From: Methanomassiliicoccales archaeon
GTDB taxonomy: Archaea; Thermoplasmatota; Thermoplasmata; Methanomassiliicoccales; UBA472
NCBI GenBank assembly: GCA_013329565.1
Contig: DUJZ01000094.1
Coordinates: 3,999 to 16,593, forward strand
Direction of reading: 5' to 3'
DNA: 12,595 nucleotides
Made by a program: the position numbers and the translations under genes. A model generated the notes under the pieces. That model was given only the letters and a program-made list of their open reading frames with translations, had not been told where the DNA came from and made no database searches. How positions within the stretch are numbered: position 1 is the first letter of the stretch; every line of letters begins with the position of its first letter. This document shows positions 6,384 to 12,110 of this stretch, one piece after another.

Positions 6384-9300
6384 TCAGTTGAGGGACGTCA
6401 GTTTGTAGTGGCCGGGCTTCGGCTCGTAGATGTCCCCGCTCTGCTTCAGCTTGCTGATGGCCGTCTTAAGCTCCGCCTCGGAGAGGTTCCGGTCGGCGGC
6501 CCTCTGGATGAGCGTTATCTCTGACGCTCCCGAGCTGGGGTCGGAGTGCTCGTGTATGAGCTGTCTGACCAACGATATGCGGTTCCTCTCGTTGCGGGTG
6601 GTCCCGGTCATCAGCTTGTCCACGTCGATCGTTCCCTCGTCGGAGGCCATCTTCTTCAGGTAGTGCTCCACGATCTTTATGGCCCGGTCGGCGTCCTCGG
6701 TCTCCACGATCGGAGAAAGGCGTATGCGGGCTGACGCTTCCGATAGACGTATGAACGCTTCCAGCTGCCTTGCCGTGATAGGCACGGAGGAACCGGCCTT
6801 CTCCCCGAGCTTCCTGATGGCGAGGTACTTTTCGATGATCATCTGCCTCGCGTCGTCCGTAAGCACCGGCGTGTAACGTTTCGCGTACGCTACGAACTTC
6901 CGCATGAACTCCCGGTCGTATATCGGGCGGAGAACGTCGGTCTCCTCCATGATGCGCTGGTAATCGATCCCCTTGATGCTTTCGGGGTTGGGCACGTTTC
7001 GAAGTTCGCCGCGGACGTGGCCTTTCAGGATGTGCTCGGCGATCTTCTGGTCCTTGGCCGCGTTGGGCTTGTCCGTCAGCGCGAAGATCAGATCGAAACG
7101 CGATAGGAGCGCCGGAGGCATGTTGATCTGGGATGCCAGCGGCTCCGCGTCATCGAAACGGCCGAGCTTGGGGTTGGCCGCGCCGAGCATGGAGCAGCGG
7201 CACTGCAACGAGGCGGTTATACCGGCCTTGGCCACGCTCACCCGCTGCGACTCCATGGCCTCGTGCATTGACGAACGGTCCTGATCGGACATCTTGTCCA
7301 GTTCGTCTATGGCCGCCAGCCCTTTGTCCGCCAGTACCAACGCACCGGCCTCCAAGGTCCACCGTCCGTCGCCGAACTCGTCCTTTACGGCGGCGGCGGT
7401 GTTGTGCACAAGAAATCCGTTGGCGACGAAGCTGTGCGCCCCTTCGACCGTCAGATCGTAGACGTGAGGCGGCAGGTCTTCACGAACCTCCTTGACGCTC
7501 ACTATCCTGCTCAACGATACCTCAATTTTCGATGAGCCAGATGGTGCCGTGAGCACCGTATCGCCGACGGACGTGTCAGACGCTTTGACCCACCGGTCCT
7601 GATGCCCGTTTCGCACCCGGACCATGGTCTCGGGGGTGATGCGAACGCTGTTACCAGCGTCGGTGGAGAGTTCCACAAGAAATGAAGGGGTTCGCAGGCG
7701 GAACAGGGAAACCACCGGTCGGACGTCCATATGACGATCGGCCGACACGGTGGTCACGCCGTTAACCCTCGTCTCCTGCCTCCACACCCCCGGCTCGACC
7801 TCCATCGGGGCGCGCATGCGCGACTCGACGAAATCGCCTATCGGCAATTGCTTGCCGTCCACCTCTATGAGGGATTCGGGCGAAACGCAGAGACCGGCCG
7901 CGGACGAGCTCTTTCCGGAGGCGTATATTCCACGGGGGGCCATCTCCGACATGTAACGCAGGATCTGGCTGTTGTGAGATAATATCCCATTGGCAACGAA
8001 GATGTGCGTTTCCGCTACCTCAACATCGTAAACGAACTCCTCCTCGCGCTTTATCTCCTCGCGCTTCACGACCTGGTCCCAGCCGAACCCGCGGTCGAAG
8101 CCGCAGAAGTTGCCGTCCGGGCCTTTGTCGGATGTGACCGCCAGATAGTTCCCTTCGACGATCTTGTCCGCTTGCCGTTGCGCCATGTAGTAAGCGTTCT
8201 GCACGAAAAGCGGATGCGTCGGCGTTACCGTGAGCGTCCTTCCGCCCTCGGTTGTGAATTTGATCAAGCGGCGGGGCGAGTCCCTCTTCCATACTCTTAC
8301 CGCCTTACCCTTTTCAATGCGTCCGCGGGAGGTGAAGGTCATCACCTCGAAGTCAGCGTCTGCGTACTCCCCGTCATCCACCTCCTTGACCTCGTTCACC
8401 GATAGCCAGTGGTCCACGAGCTCCCGGATGTTCCTCTCGGTGCGGTCGCCCATGAGCACCTTCGCGTCGCTGGTGACGCACTTGGCGACGCCGGGGTCAC
8501 CGACCAGCAGGATGTGGATGTCGCCCCTGATCTTCGTTCCGTCCTCCAGAAGCTTGGCCGTTCCTCCGAACAATTGGAGCGCGATGCTCTCCTTCACCTC
8601 CTCGTAACCATGGATGGCCGGGGCGATGGAGCCGACGATCTTGCGGAACACCTCGGGGTCCTTGGCTTCCTTCCGAATGAGCGCTTCGTCCTCTTCCGAG
8701 ATCAGGACCTCCTCGTACTCGTGCTGCTCGAACTCCATGGAGACGACCGCCAGGTCGATGTCGAAGAGCGTCGACTTGATGCGGTCGCCCTTCTGCTGGC
8801 TGCGCAGGATGCCGTTCAGAACTACCCGGTCACCAGGGGAGATCATGCCGGCCAGGTCGTCCTCCAGGAACGCTGCCAGCCGTTCAGGCTGAGCTCCTCC
8901 GCGAAGACCTTCCGGAGACTCCTGCATCTCCACCTTCTGCGTGTCCACGTAAGCGGATTCCTCCGTTAGCAATTGGAACTTGGTGCTCCCGGCGGTGCGT
9001 CCGCAGCCCTCCTGCTCCTTGTAGCATTCCATGGGCTCCCGGAAGTACAGCCCTTCCTGCGGTTCCAGGATCCGGGCGGGGCAGCGCATGCACTTGAACA
9101 CCCCTAGGATAAGTCGCGGTCGAACCTCAGTGGCCTTGCGTACAAGACCTTCCACCGAGATCAGCTTCCCCAGGTCCTCGCTCCTCAGATCGCGGATATC
9201 GATGCGGCTGTCCCTCGGCAGCTCCCTGATGCGCAGGTGCACGTCCGCGGTGGACCGGGCGGAGTTGGTTAGGCGTTTGATGATGTCCTCCCCTTTCCGC

Positions 9301-9506
9301 AGGGCACGGTCCGGGTGGTTGAGGATGAAGCTGGCGAAGTCCGGATCGAAACGGTCGATGTCCGAATAGGTGACGGTCAGGCTCCTCAGGTCAGGAAGCC
9401 GGTCGGTGAGCTCCAGCAGCTTGAGGCGGTTCTCCTCCGCCTCCAGGAACTCCTCCCATCGCGCGACTATGTCCTCGTCAGTGTAATCGATAGGCAAAAC
9501 CATCAC
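6384..9506 (-). CDS. mcm: MCM replicative DNA helicase precursor containing two mini-inteins
   Basis: A 1040-aa precursor that should splice to about 707 aa, the usual archaeal MCM length. It is the hexameric 3'-5' helicase that unwinds DNA at the fork. Visible elements are an N-terminal zinc motif (C139, C142, C161, C168), Walker A GDPGVAK/SQ split by intein 1 after residue 342, SGKSSSAAGL/TAAA split by intein 2 after residue 539, Walker B LAAIDELDK, sensor 1 GAANPKLG, arginine finger LLSRFDL, and a C-terminal winged helix (about residues 965-1040). The start is GTG 9506, or more likely ATG 9503, which has GGAG just before it. The P-loop is interrupted, so ATPase activity depends on splicing. 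The downstream genes DUF424 and nmd3 follow closely. Confidence 0.96.
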   Translation of the reverse strand: MMVLPIDYTDEDIVARWEEFLEAEENRLKLLELTDRLPDLRSLTVTYSDIDRFDPDFASFILNHPDRALRKGEDIIKRLTNSARSTADVHLRIRELPRDSRIDIRDLRSEDLGKLISVEGLVRKATEVRPRLILGVFKCMRCPARILEPQEGLYFREPMECYKEQEGCGRTAGSTKFQLLTEESAYVDTQKVEMQESPEGLRGGAQPERLAAFLEDDLAGMISPGDRVVLNGILRSQQKGDRIKSTLFDIDLAVVSMEFEQHEYEEVLISEEDEALIRKEAKDPEVFRKIVGSIAPAIHGYEEVKESIALQLFGGTAKLLEDGTKIRGDIHILLVGDPGVAKCVTSDAKVLMGDRTERNIRELVDHWLSVNEVKEVDDGEYADADFEVMTFTSRGRIEKGKAVRVWKRDSPRRLIKFTTEGGRTLTVTPTHPLFVQNAYYMAQRQADKIVEGNYLAVTSDKGPDGNFCGFDRGFGWDQVVKREEIKREEEFVYDVEVAETHIFVANGILSHNSQILRYMSEMAPRGIYASGKSSSAAGLCVSPESLIEVDGKQLPIGDFVESRMRAPMEVEPGVWRQETRVNGVTTVSADRHMDVRPVVSLFRLRTPSFLVELSTDAGNSVRITPETMVRVRNGHQDRWVKASDTSVGDTVLTAPSGSSKIEVSLSRIVSVKEVREDLPPHVYDLTVEGAHSFVANGFLVHNTAAAVKDEFGDGRWTLEAGALVLADKGLAAIDELDKMSDQDRSSMHEAMESQRVSVAKAGITASLQCRCSMLGAANPKLGRFDDAEPLASQINMPPALLSRFDLIFALTDKPNAAKDQKIAEHILKGHVRGELRNVPNPESIKGIDYQRIMEETDVLRPIYDREFMRKFVAYAKRYTPVLTDDARQMIIEKYLAIRKLGEKAGSSVPITARQLEAFIRLSEASARIRLSPIVETEDADRAIKIVEHYLKKMASDEGTIDVDKLMTGTTRNERNRISLVRQLIHEHSDPSSGASEITLIQRAADRNLSEAELKTAISKLKQSGDIYEPKPGHYKLTSLN
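7401..7889 (-). mobile_element. MCM intein 2 (mini-intein, 163 aa) lacking the block-B histidine
   Basis: Precursor residues 540-702, inserted between SGKSSSAAGL and TAAAVKDE. Removal restores the conserved MCM segment SSAAGLTAAV. It has Cys1 (CVSPESLIEVDG, block A), block F HVYDLTVEGAHSFVANG and terminal His162-Asn163, with Thr as +1. In block B the usual T-x-x-H reads T85-P-E-T88, so the histidine that normally activates the N-terminal splice junction is absent (T88 codon at 7626-7628). The nearest histidine is H96. There is no endonuclease domain. The two inteins are only 27 extein residues apart. Confidence 0.93.
7971..8480 (-). mobile_element. MCM intein 1 (mini-intein, 170 aa) in the Walker A loop
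   Basis: Precursor residues 343-512. The flanks are VGDPGVAK before and SQILRY after, so removal restores a perfect MCM P-loop GDPGVAKSQ. It begins with Cys1 (CVTSDAKVLMG, block A), has a canonical block B T-P-T-H (T86, H89) and block F VYDVEVAETHIFVANG, and ends in His169-Asn170, with Ser as the +1 nucleophile. No LAGLIDADG motifs and no room for a homing endonuclease: this is a splicing-only mini-intein, so it is probably fixed by descent or after endonuclease loss. The site within the MCM P-loop is a known intein hot spot in archaea. Confidence 0.95.
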
Positions 9507-9522
9507 TCCGTGGTCTTAAGTT

Positions 9523-9539
9523 GTTTCATTCAATGAAAC
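9523..9539. promoter_or_regulatory. 17-bp perfect palindrome upstream of mcm
   Basis: GTTTCATT, a single C, then AATGAAAC: perfect 8-bp inverted arms. It lies 17-33 bases upstream of the GTG at 9506 (20-36 from ATG 9503), between the coding start and a TATA-like CTTATCG (minus strand, about 9540-9546). That is where a repressor or a replication-linked factor could act. As a DNA operator it is more plausible than as an RNA hairpin, because the loop would be one base. Confidence 0.5.
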
Positions 9540-9541
9540 GA

Positions 9542-9562
9542 TAAGGACGCTAGGTATCCTTA
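9542..9562. terminator. Short inverted repeat between tsr3 and mcm
   Basis: TAAGGA (9542-9547) and TCCTTA (9557-9562) form a 6-bp stem with a 9-base loop in the 82-base spacer between the tsr3 stop and the mcm start. It could be a weak terminator of the tsr3 transcript, or part of the mcm control region next to the palindrome. There is no T-run directly after it on the minus strand. Confidence 0.25.
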
Positions 9563-9588
9563 CAGGGGGATTTACTGATATCGCTCTT

Positions 9589-10125
9589 TTACTTTTGCTC
9601 GACCTCGTTCTGATCCGGCTTCTCGCAATAGTCCCATTGGATCCCCACGACCTCCTGGCTGGTCTCCACGGAAGAGTAACGGTCCAGGAGCTCTTTGTTC
9701 AGGACGAAGAACTGCTCGCCCCAGGTGAACTTCGACAGTACCTGACGCGCCTGCTCCTTCTCTCCCACGATGTAAAGGGTGGCGGCCACCGCCTCGGCGC
9801 TCGTCAATCGCATGGGCTTGCCCCAGTTGACCGGGTTTGCCGCTAAAAGATAAGGCAGCGCGCGGTGCGCGGCGTCCTTGCGGACCTTGGGGAAGTGCTC
9901 GATGTTCTCCCAGGATAGGTCCATTACGAGAACGCCGTGCGCCTTCACCCGCTCCGAGTCCTCGCGGGAGACGGCCTTCGGGGCGAAGGGGTCCAGGACC
10001 AGGACGCCGTACGGAACGGCCTTGAGGTTCGGAAGCTCGACGGCTAGTTTAAACTTCACCATCTTGCGCGAGGTGCACTTCTTGGGATCGCAATCCCTCT
10101 CGTCGTAAACGTAGACCTTGCTCAT
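9589..10125 (-). CDS. tsr3: Tsr3-family (DUF367) 16S rRNA aminocarboxypropyltransferase
   Basis: 178 aa from ATG 10125. Tsr3 transfers the 3-amino-3-carboxypropyl group of S-adenosylmethionine to a uridine or N1-methylpseudouridine in helix 31 of small-subunit rRNA near the P site. Family motifs are clear: DERDCDPKKCTSRKM at the N-terminus, LVLDPFAPKAVSREDSERV, GVLVMDLSWENIE, RALPYLLAANPVNWGKPMRLTSAEAVAATLYI, SKFTWGEQFFVLNKELLDRYSS and VVGIQWDY. The start is fixed by the ATGA overlap with the stop of the ArsC-like gene, implying coupled translation. A longer upstream frame is a shadow of that gene. Confidence 0.93.
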   Translation of the reverse strand: MSKVYVYDERDCDPKKCTSRKMVKFKLAVELPNLKAVPYGVLVLDPFAPKAVSREDSERVKAHGVLVMDLSWENIEHFPKVRKDAAHRALPYLLAANPVNWGKPMRLTSAEAVAATLYIVGEKEQARQVLSKFTWGEQFFVLNKELLDRYSSVETSQEVVGIQWDYCEKPDQNEVEQK

Positions 10126-10568
10126 GCTTCCGGGCCGAAGATGTCGTCGATCCACTTGATCATGTCGTCCCTGGTCTTGCGGTACACTATCAGCAGTTCC
10201 TCGTCGGTCCCCCGGGCCTTGCATGGGTCCATGAAACCCTTGTGGATGTAGTCCTTGCCATTGAGGAAATGAGGGCATTCGTCCTCCGCCTCGTCGCAGA
10301 GAGTGACGACGTAATCGAACTCTTTGCCGTAGAACTCCTCCACGCTCTTGGAGCGGTGCTCGGAGATGTCGATGCCGATCTCCTTCATTACCGCTATGGC
10401 TTTACGACTGACCCTTTCCGGGTTGAGGCCGGCGCTGCTGGCCTGATATCTATCGCTCAGCCTGGCGTTGACGTAGCCTTCCGCCATCTGAGAACGGGAC
10501 GCGTTCCCGATGCAGATGAAGAGGATGGTCCTCTTTGATACGGTGTCTCTAAACCTTCTCCTTGCCAT
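10122..10568 (-). CDS. ArsC / low-molecular-weight phosphotyrosine phosphatase-like protein
   Basis: 148 aa. The P-loop CIGNASRS (Cys19 to Arg25, a CX5R motif) with following QMAEG is that of the LMW-phosphatase fold. Two further cysteines, C91 and C98 in TLCDEAEDEC, have the seven-residue spacing of the thioredoxin-linked arsenate reductase redox relay. The general-acid loop FMDPCKARGTDEE is present. It is therefore predicted to reduce arsenate to arsenite or to act as a phosphatase. No ArsR repressor, arsenite pump or ArsM is visible nearby, so an arsenic role is not confirmed by context. The start ATG 10568 has GGAG 10 bases upstream and lies inside the zinc-ribbon gene (20-base overlap). 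The stop overlaps the tsr3 start by 4 bases. Confidence 0.85.
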   Translation of the reverse strand: MARRRFRDTVSKRTILFICIGNASRSQMAEGYVNARLSDRYQASSAGLNPERVSRKAIAVMKEIGIDISEHRSKSVEEFYGKEFDYVVTLCDEAEDECPHFLNGKDYIHKGFMDPCKARGTDEELLIVYRKTRDDMIKWIDDIFGPEA

Positions 10569-10875
10569 GTGATCGTGACTCCTTGGCCTTGGTGACCGCC
10601 CTGCAGTGAGGGCAGCGGGAGATGGCCCAGCTCCCGTTGGCGTCCCGTCCGTGCTTGGAGGCGATGATGCCCCTGATCCCCAGTTTGTACTTGCGGTGGC
10701 ATTTCTGGCATTCGTAGTCGTAACGGTCGGTGATGGTTACGGAAATAAGAACGACGCCGACGGCCAGCAACAGCAGCCAGACGTACCACAGGTCGTTCAG
10801 AATAAGCCCTACGACAGCTACCGCTGCCAGCAGCCCTCCGGCAATCGCTCGGGGATCGACCTTCGATTTCAGCAT
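10549..10875 (-). CDS. Small membrane protein with C-terminal zinc ribbon
   Basis: 108 aa, not recognised as a named family. Two adjacent hydrophobic helices (about 10-27 and 30-48) are followed by a soluble part with CQKCH (C56, C59) and CPHC (C88, C91), a four-cysteine zinc ribbon that probably faces the cytoplasm. It ends in a strongly basic tail (KAKESRSHGKEKV). The start ATG 10875 has AGGTG at a good distance (7 bases). It is the first gene of the overlapping trio with the ArsC-like and tsr3 genes. A membrane-tethered nucleic-acid or protein binding role is conceivable, but nothing in the sequence establishes it. Confidence 0.75.
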   Translation of the reverse strand: MLKSKVDPRAIAGGLLAAVAVVGLILNDLWYVWLLLLAVGVVLISVTITDRYDYECQKCHRKYKLGIRGIIASKHGRDANGSWAISRCPHCRAVTKAKESRSHGKEKV

Positions 10876-10950
10876 TATATGACACCTTGGGGGGTGTCGG
10901 TGACGGCCCGTCGCCTCGGACCTTTACGGGACACCTATTGATATCGTGAC
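10876..10950 (-). promoter_or_regulatory. Structured leader of the zinc-ribbon/ArsC/tsr3 operon with competing repeats
   Basis: On the minus strand AGGTGTC occurs twice: once early in the predicted leader (plus 10930-10936) and once containing the ribosome-binding site (plus 10881-10887). Between them lies GACACC (plus 10893-10898), complementary to both. Pairing with the downstream copy would hide the ribosome-binding site in a 6-bp hairpin; pairing with the upstream copy would free it. This is the geometry of a translational switch. It is inferred from base complementarity only. Confidence 0.35.
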
Positions 10951-10970
10951 TGCCCGGGTATCGCCTTCCC

Positions 10971-10978
10971 AAATATAA
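10971..10978 (-). promoter_or_regulatory. TATA box of the leftward zinc-ribbon operon
   Basis: Read leftward the sequence is CCCTTATATTTGGG, the best TATA-like element in this spacer. A start about 25 bases downstream (near 10,950) gives a leader of about 75 bases before ATG 10875, enough to include all three GGTGTC/GACACC elements. Confidence 0.5.
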
Positions 10979-11041
10979 GGGAGGTTCCTGATCGCTATGA
11001 GAGCTGTTGCGCATCCTCCTCGCCCTCCCTCTCGGTCGGAA

Positions 11042-11051
11042 TAGATTTATG
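11042..11051 (+). promoter_or_regulatory. Candidate TATA element for the C/D sRNA
   Basis: TAGATTTATG lies with its core about 25-28 bases upstream of the predicted 5' stem of the guide RNA (11,075-11,079), the normal archaeal TATA to start-site distance. The fit to the consensus is moderate. Confidence 0.4.
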
Positions 11052-11074
11052 CTCGGAGCGTATGATGAGTTTCC

Positions 11075-11133
11075 GCCACGATGATGATAAACCCAGCTCT
11101 GATTGGTGATGAGAGACGGGCGAGCTGAGTGGT
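11075..11133 (+). ncRNA. Box C/D guide sRNA (predicted 2'-O-methylation guide)
   Basis: All four boxes are in order with archaeal spacing: C ATGATGA (11081-11087), D' CTGA (11099-11102), C' GTGATGA (11106-11112), D CTGA (11125-11128). The guides are 11 nt (11088-11098) and 12 nt (11113-11124), with a 3-nt D'-C' spacer. The ends close as a stem, CCAC (11076-11079) with GTGG (11129-11132). The D' guide TAAACCCAGCT is the exact complement of AGCUGGGUUUA, the conserved 23S rRNA segment around E. coli 2577-2587 in the peptidyl-transferase centre. The rule of the fifth nucleotide upstream of box D' points to G2581. The D guide's core complements CGCCCGUC of 16S rRNA (E. coli 1400-1407), less completely. 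A T-rich stretch (11137-11145) follows and may end transcription. Confidence 0.9.
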
Positions 11134-11134
11134 A

Positions 11135-11146
11135 GAATTAATTTTC
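11135..11146 (+). terminator. T-rich stretch after the C/D sRNA
   Basis: GAATTAATTTTC follows the closing stem of the guide RNA by a few bases. Oligo-T tracts are the usual archaeal termination signal. No hairpin is needed or seen. Confidence 0.35.
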
Positions 11147-11157
11147 AGATAATAAGA

Positions 11158-11166
11158 ATAAAATAT
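11158..11166 (+). promoter_or_regulatory. TATA box of the RDD-family gene
   Basis: ATAAAATAT is centred about 28 bases before ATG 11191, which fits a leaderless or very short-leader mRNA. No ribosome-binding sequence stands before that ATG except a weak GGG, which agrees with leaderless initiation. Confidence 0.5.
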
Positions 11167-11190
11167 CCTGTTCAGCATATTCTAACCGGG

Positions 11191-11625
11191 ATGGAGATGC
11201 CGACCGGGTACGATCTGCTGGAGCACAGCCATGAGTTCAGGATGCATATGCTGAGGAGGTTGGCGGCGGGGTTGATCGACGCTTCCCTGGTCTTCATACC
11301 GATTGCGCTCATTGTTTTTGTTCTGAATCTCGAGCCGATGGAATTACTGGTAGGAGTACTGTCTGGATTCGGATGGTTCCTGTATTCCGCAATATCGGAG
11401 TCGTATGCTGGTACGACCCTGGGAAAGAGGGCGCTAGGATTGATCGTCGCATCTACAGACGGCCCAATGACTTTGAGCAAAGGGATAGTCAGGAATGTGC
11501 CCAAGATGTTTTGGTATGTCTTTTTAGTCATTGATGTCTTCGTCGGCTTGGCCACCAAGGACGACCCCAGACAAAGATGGGTTGATAGTATTGCGTCTAC
11601 GGTAGTGATTAATAATAAAAAATGA
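11191..11625 (+). CDS. RDD family integral membrane protein
   Basis: 144 aa. It shows the RDD-domain pattern: an N-terminal RRLAAGLIDASLVF (Arg...Asp entering the first helix), GTTLGKRALGLIVAS between helices, an RNVPK segment, and a C-terminal DDPRQRWVDSIASTVVI. Hydrophobic helices lie at about 28-46, 50-70 and 104-122. RDD proteins are small membrane proteins of mostly unknown role; some are reported in ion homeostasis. The start ATG 11191 suits the TATA spacing; ATG 11197 (MPTGYD) is an alternative. Its codon choice is more A/T-ending than in the genes to the left. It converges on the pilin gene with 17 bases between stops. Confidence 0.85.
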   Translation: MEMPTGYDLLEHSHEFRMHMLRRLAAGLIDASLVFIPIALIVFVLNLEPMELLVGVLSGFGWFLYSAISESYAGTTLGKRALGLIVASTDGPMTLSKGIVRNVPKMFWYVFLVIDVFVGLATKDDPRQRWVDSIASTVVINNKK

Positions 11626-11632
11626 AAAAGGA
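11608..11632 (-). terminator. Oligo-T tracts ending the pilin transcript
   Basis: Just past the pilin stop, the minus strand reads CCTTTTTCATTTTTTATTATT, with runs of five and six T. This is typical of archaeal factor-independent termination. The tract overlaps the last codons of the convergent RDD gene. Confidence 0.5.
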
Positions 11633-11642
11633 ATGGGTTTGT

Positions 11643-12074
11643 TTAAGCGGGTACGTTGATGTTCAAAGACGCAATGTTGTTGTTGGTCTCTAGATACAGC
11701 AGAGCGATGGTGTTGATAGTGCCTGCATCCAAGTCATCAGTTGTAACATCGATGTAAGACCCTGCGGTAACGTATCCAGTACTACCAGCCCAGGTAATAT
11801 TGGTATCATCATCGAATTCAACACCGTTTATTAACCATACAACCGAGGTGTTGGATATATCATTCTCGCTTATAGAAGCGATAGATATCCTATACCCAGT
11901 CGCAGTTGTGGTATAGGTCAATGATCCGGAGGGGGTCTCATCGCCTCCGCCGCTTCCAAAGCCCATGACCATCACGTACAACACAGCGGCCAGAACCACG
12001 GTGATCGCAACCATCAGAATCGTCGCGATGACCGGGGAAACTGCCTTGTTGTTCAATTTCCACATTTTCTTCAT
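11643..12074 (-). CDS. Archaeal type IV pilin-like protein (class III signal peptide)
   Basis: 143 aa. The N-terminus MKKMWKLNNK is followed by AVSPVIATILMVAITVVLAAVLYVMVMGF, the hallmark of the archaeal Pilin_N (DUF1628-type) prepilins. Cleavage by the archaeal prepilin peptidase is expected after Lys10, leaving AVSPV at the mature N-terminus. The hydrophobic helix (11-39) is followed by a flexible GSGGG linker and a Thr/Ser/Asn-rich beta-type head with several N-x-S/T sequons. It probably forms an adhesion pilus or related surface filament. No pilin ATPase or platform gene is in the window. The start ATG 12074 has AGGAG(A) at a suitable distance; ATG 12065 is possible but less likely. Confidence 0.9.
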   Translation of the reverse strand: MKKMWKLNNKAVSPVIATILMVAITVVLAAVLYVMVMGFGSGGGDETPSGSLTYTTTATGYRISIASISENDISNTSVVWLINGVEFDDDTNITWAGSTGYVTAGSYIDVTTDDLDAGTINTIALLYLETNNNIASLNINVPA

Positions 12075-12085
12075 ATGTTCAGTCT

Positions 12086-12107
12086 CCTGGTAGGTTGCCC
12101 TACCAGG
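12086..12107 (-). promoter_or_regulatory. 9-bp hairpin with GNRA tetraloop in the pilin leader
   Basis: On the minus strand CCTGGTAGG, GCAA, CCTACCAGG: a perfect 9-bp stem closed by a GCAA (GNRA) tetraloop. Its 3' arm ends in the AGG that forms the first half of the pilin ribosome-binding site (AGGAGA), 11 bases before the ATG. Folding would hide part of that site, and could also protect the 5' end of the mRNA if transcription starts near 12,107. Confidence 0.6.
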
Positions 12108-12110
12108 CTC

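Noticed and set aside
7401..8480. Active homing endonuclease in the MCM inteins
   Set aside because: At 170 and 163 residues, with no LAGLIDADG-like motifs, neither intein has space for one.
9523..9539. Palindrome as a true origin-recognition box
   Set aside because: It shares only the outer TTTC...GAAAC symmetry with the consensus as I remember it, lacks the following G-tract, and occurs once here.
10126..10278. N-terminal extension of the tsr3 frame
   Set aside because: Out-of-frame reading of the ArsC-like gene; the Tsr3 family begins at MSKVYVYDE.
10122..10568. An arsenic resistance operon
   Set aside because: Only an ArsC-like gene is seen; no arsR, arsenite transporter or arsM in the neighbourhood.
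11062..11068. First ATGATGA as the box C of the sRNA
   Set aside because: It would leave a 30-nt gap to box D'; the second copy at 11081 gives correct guide length and is flanked by the closing stem.
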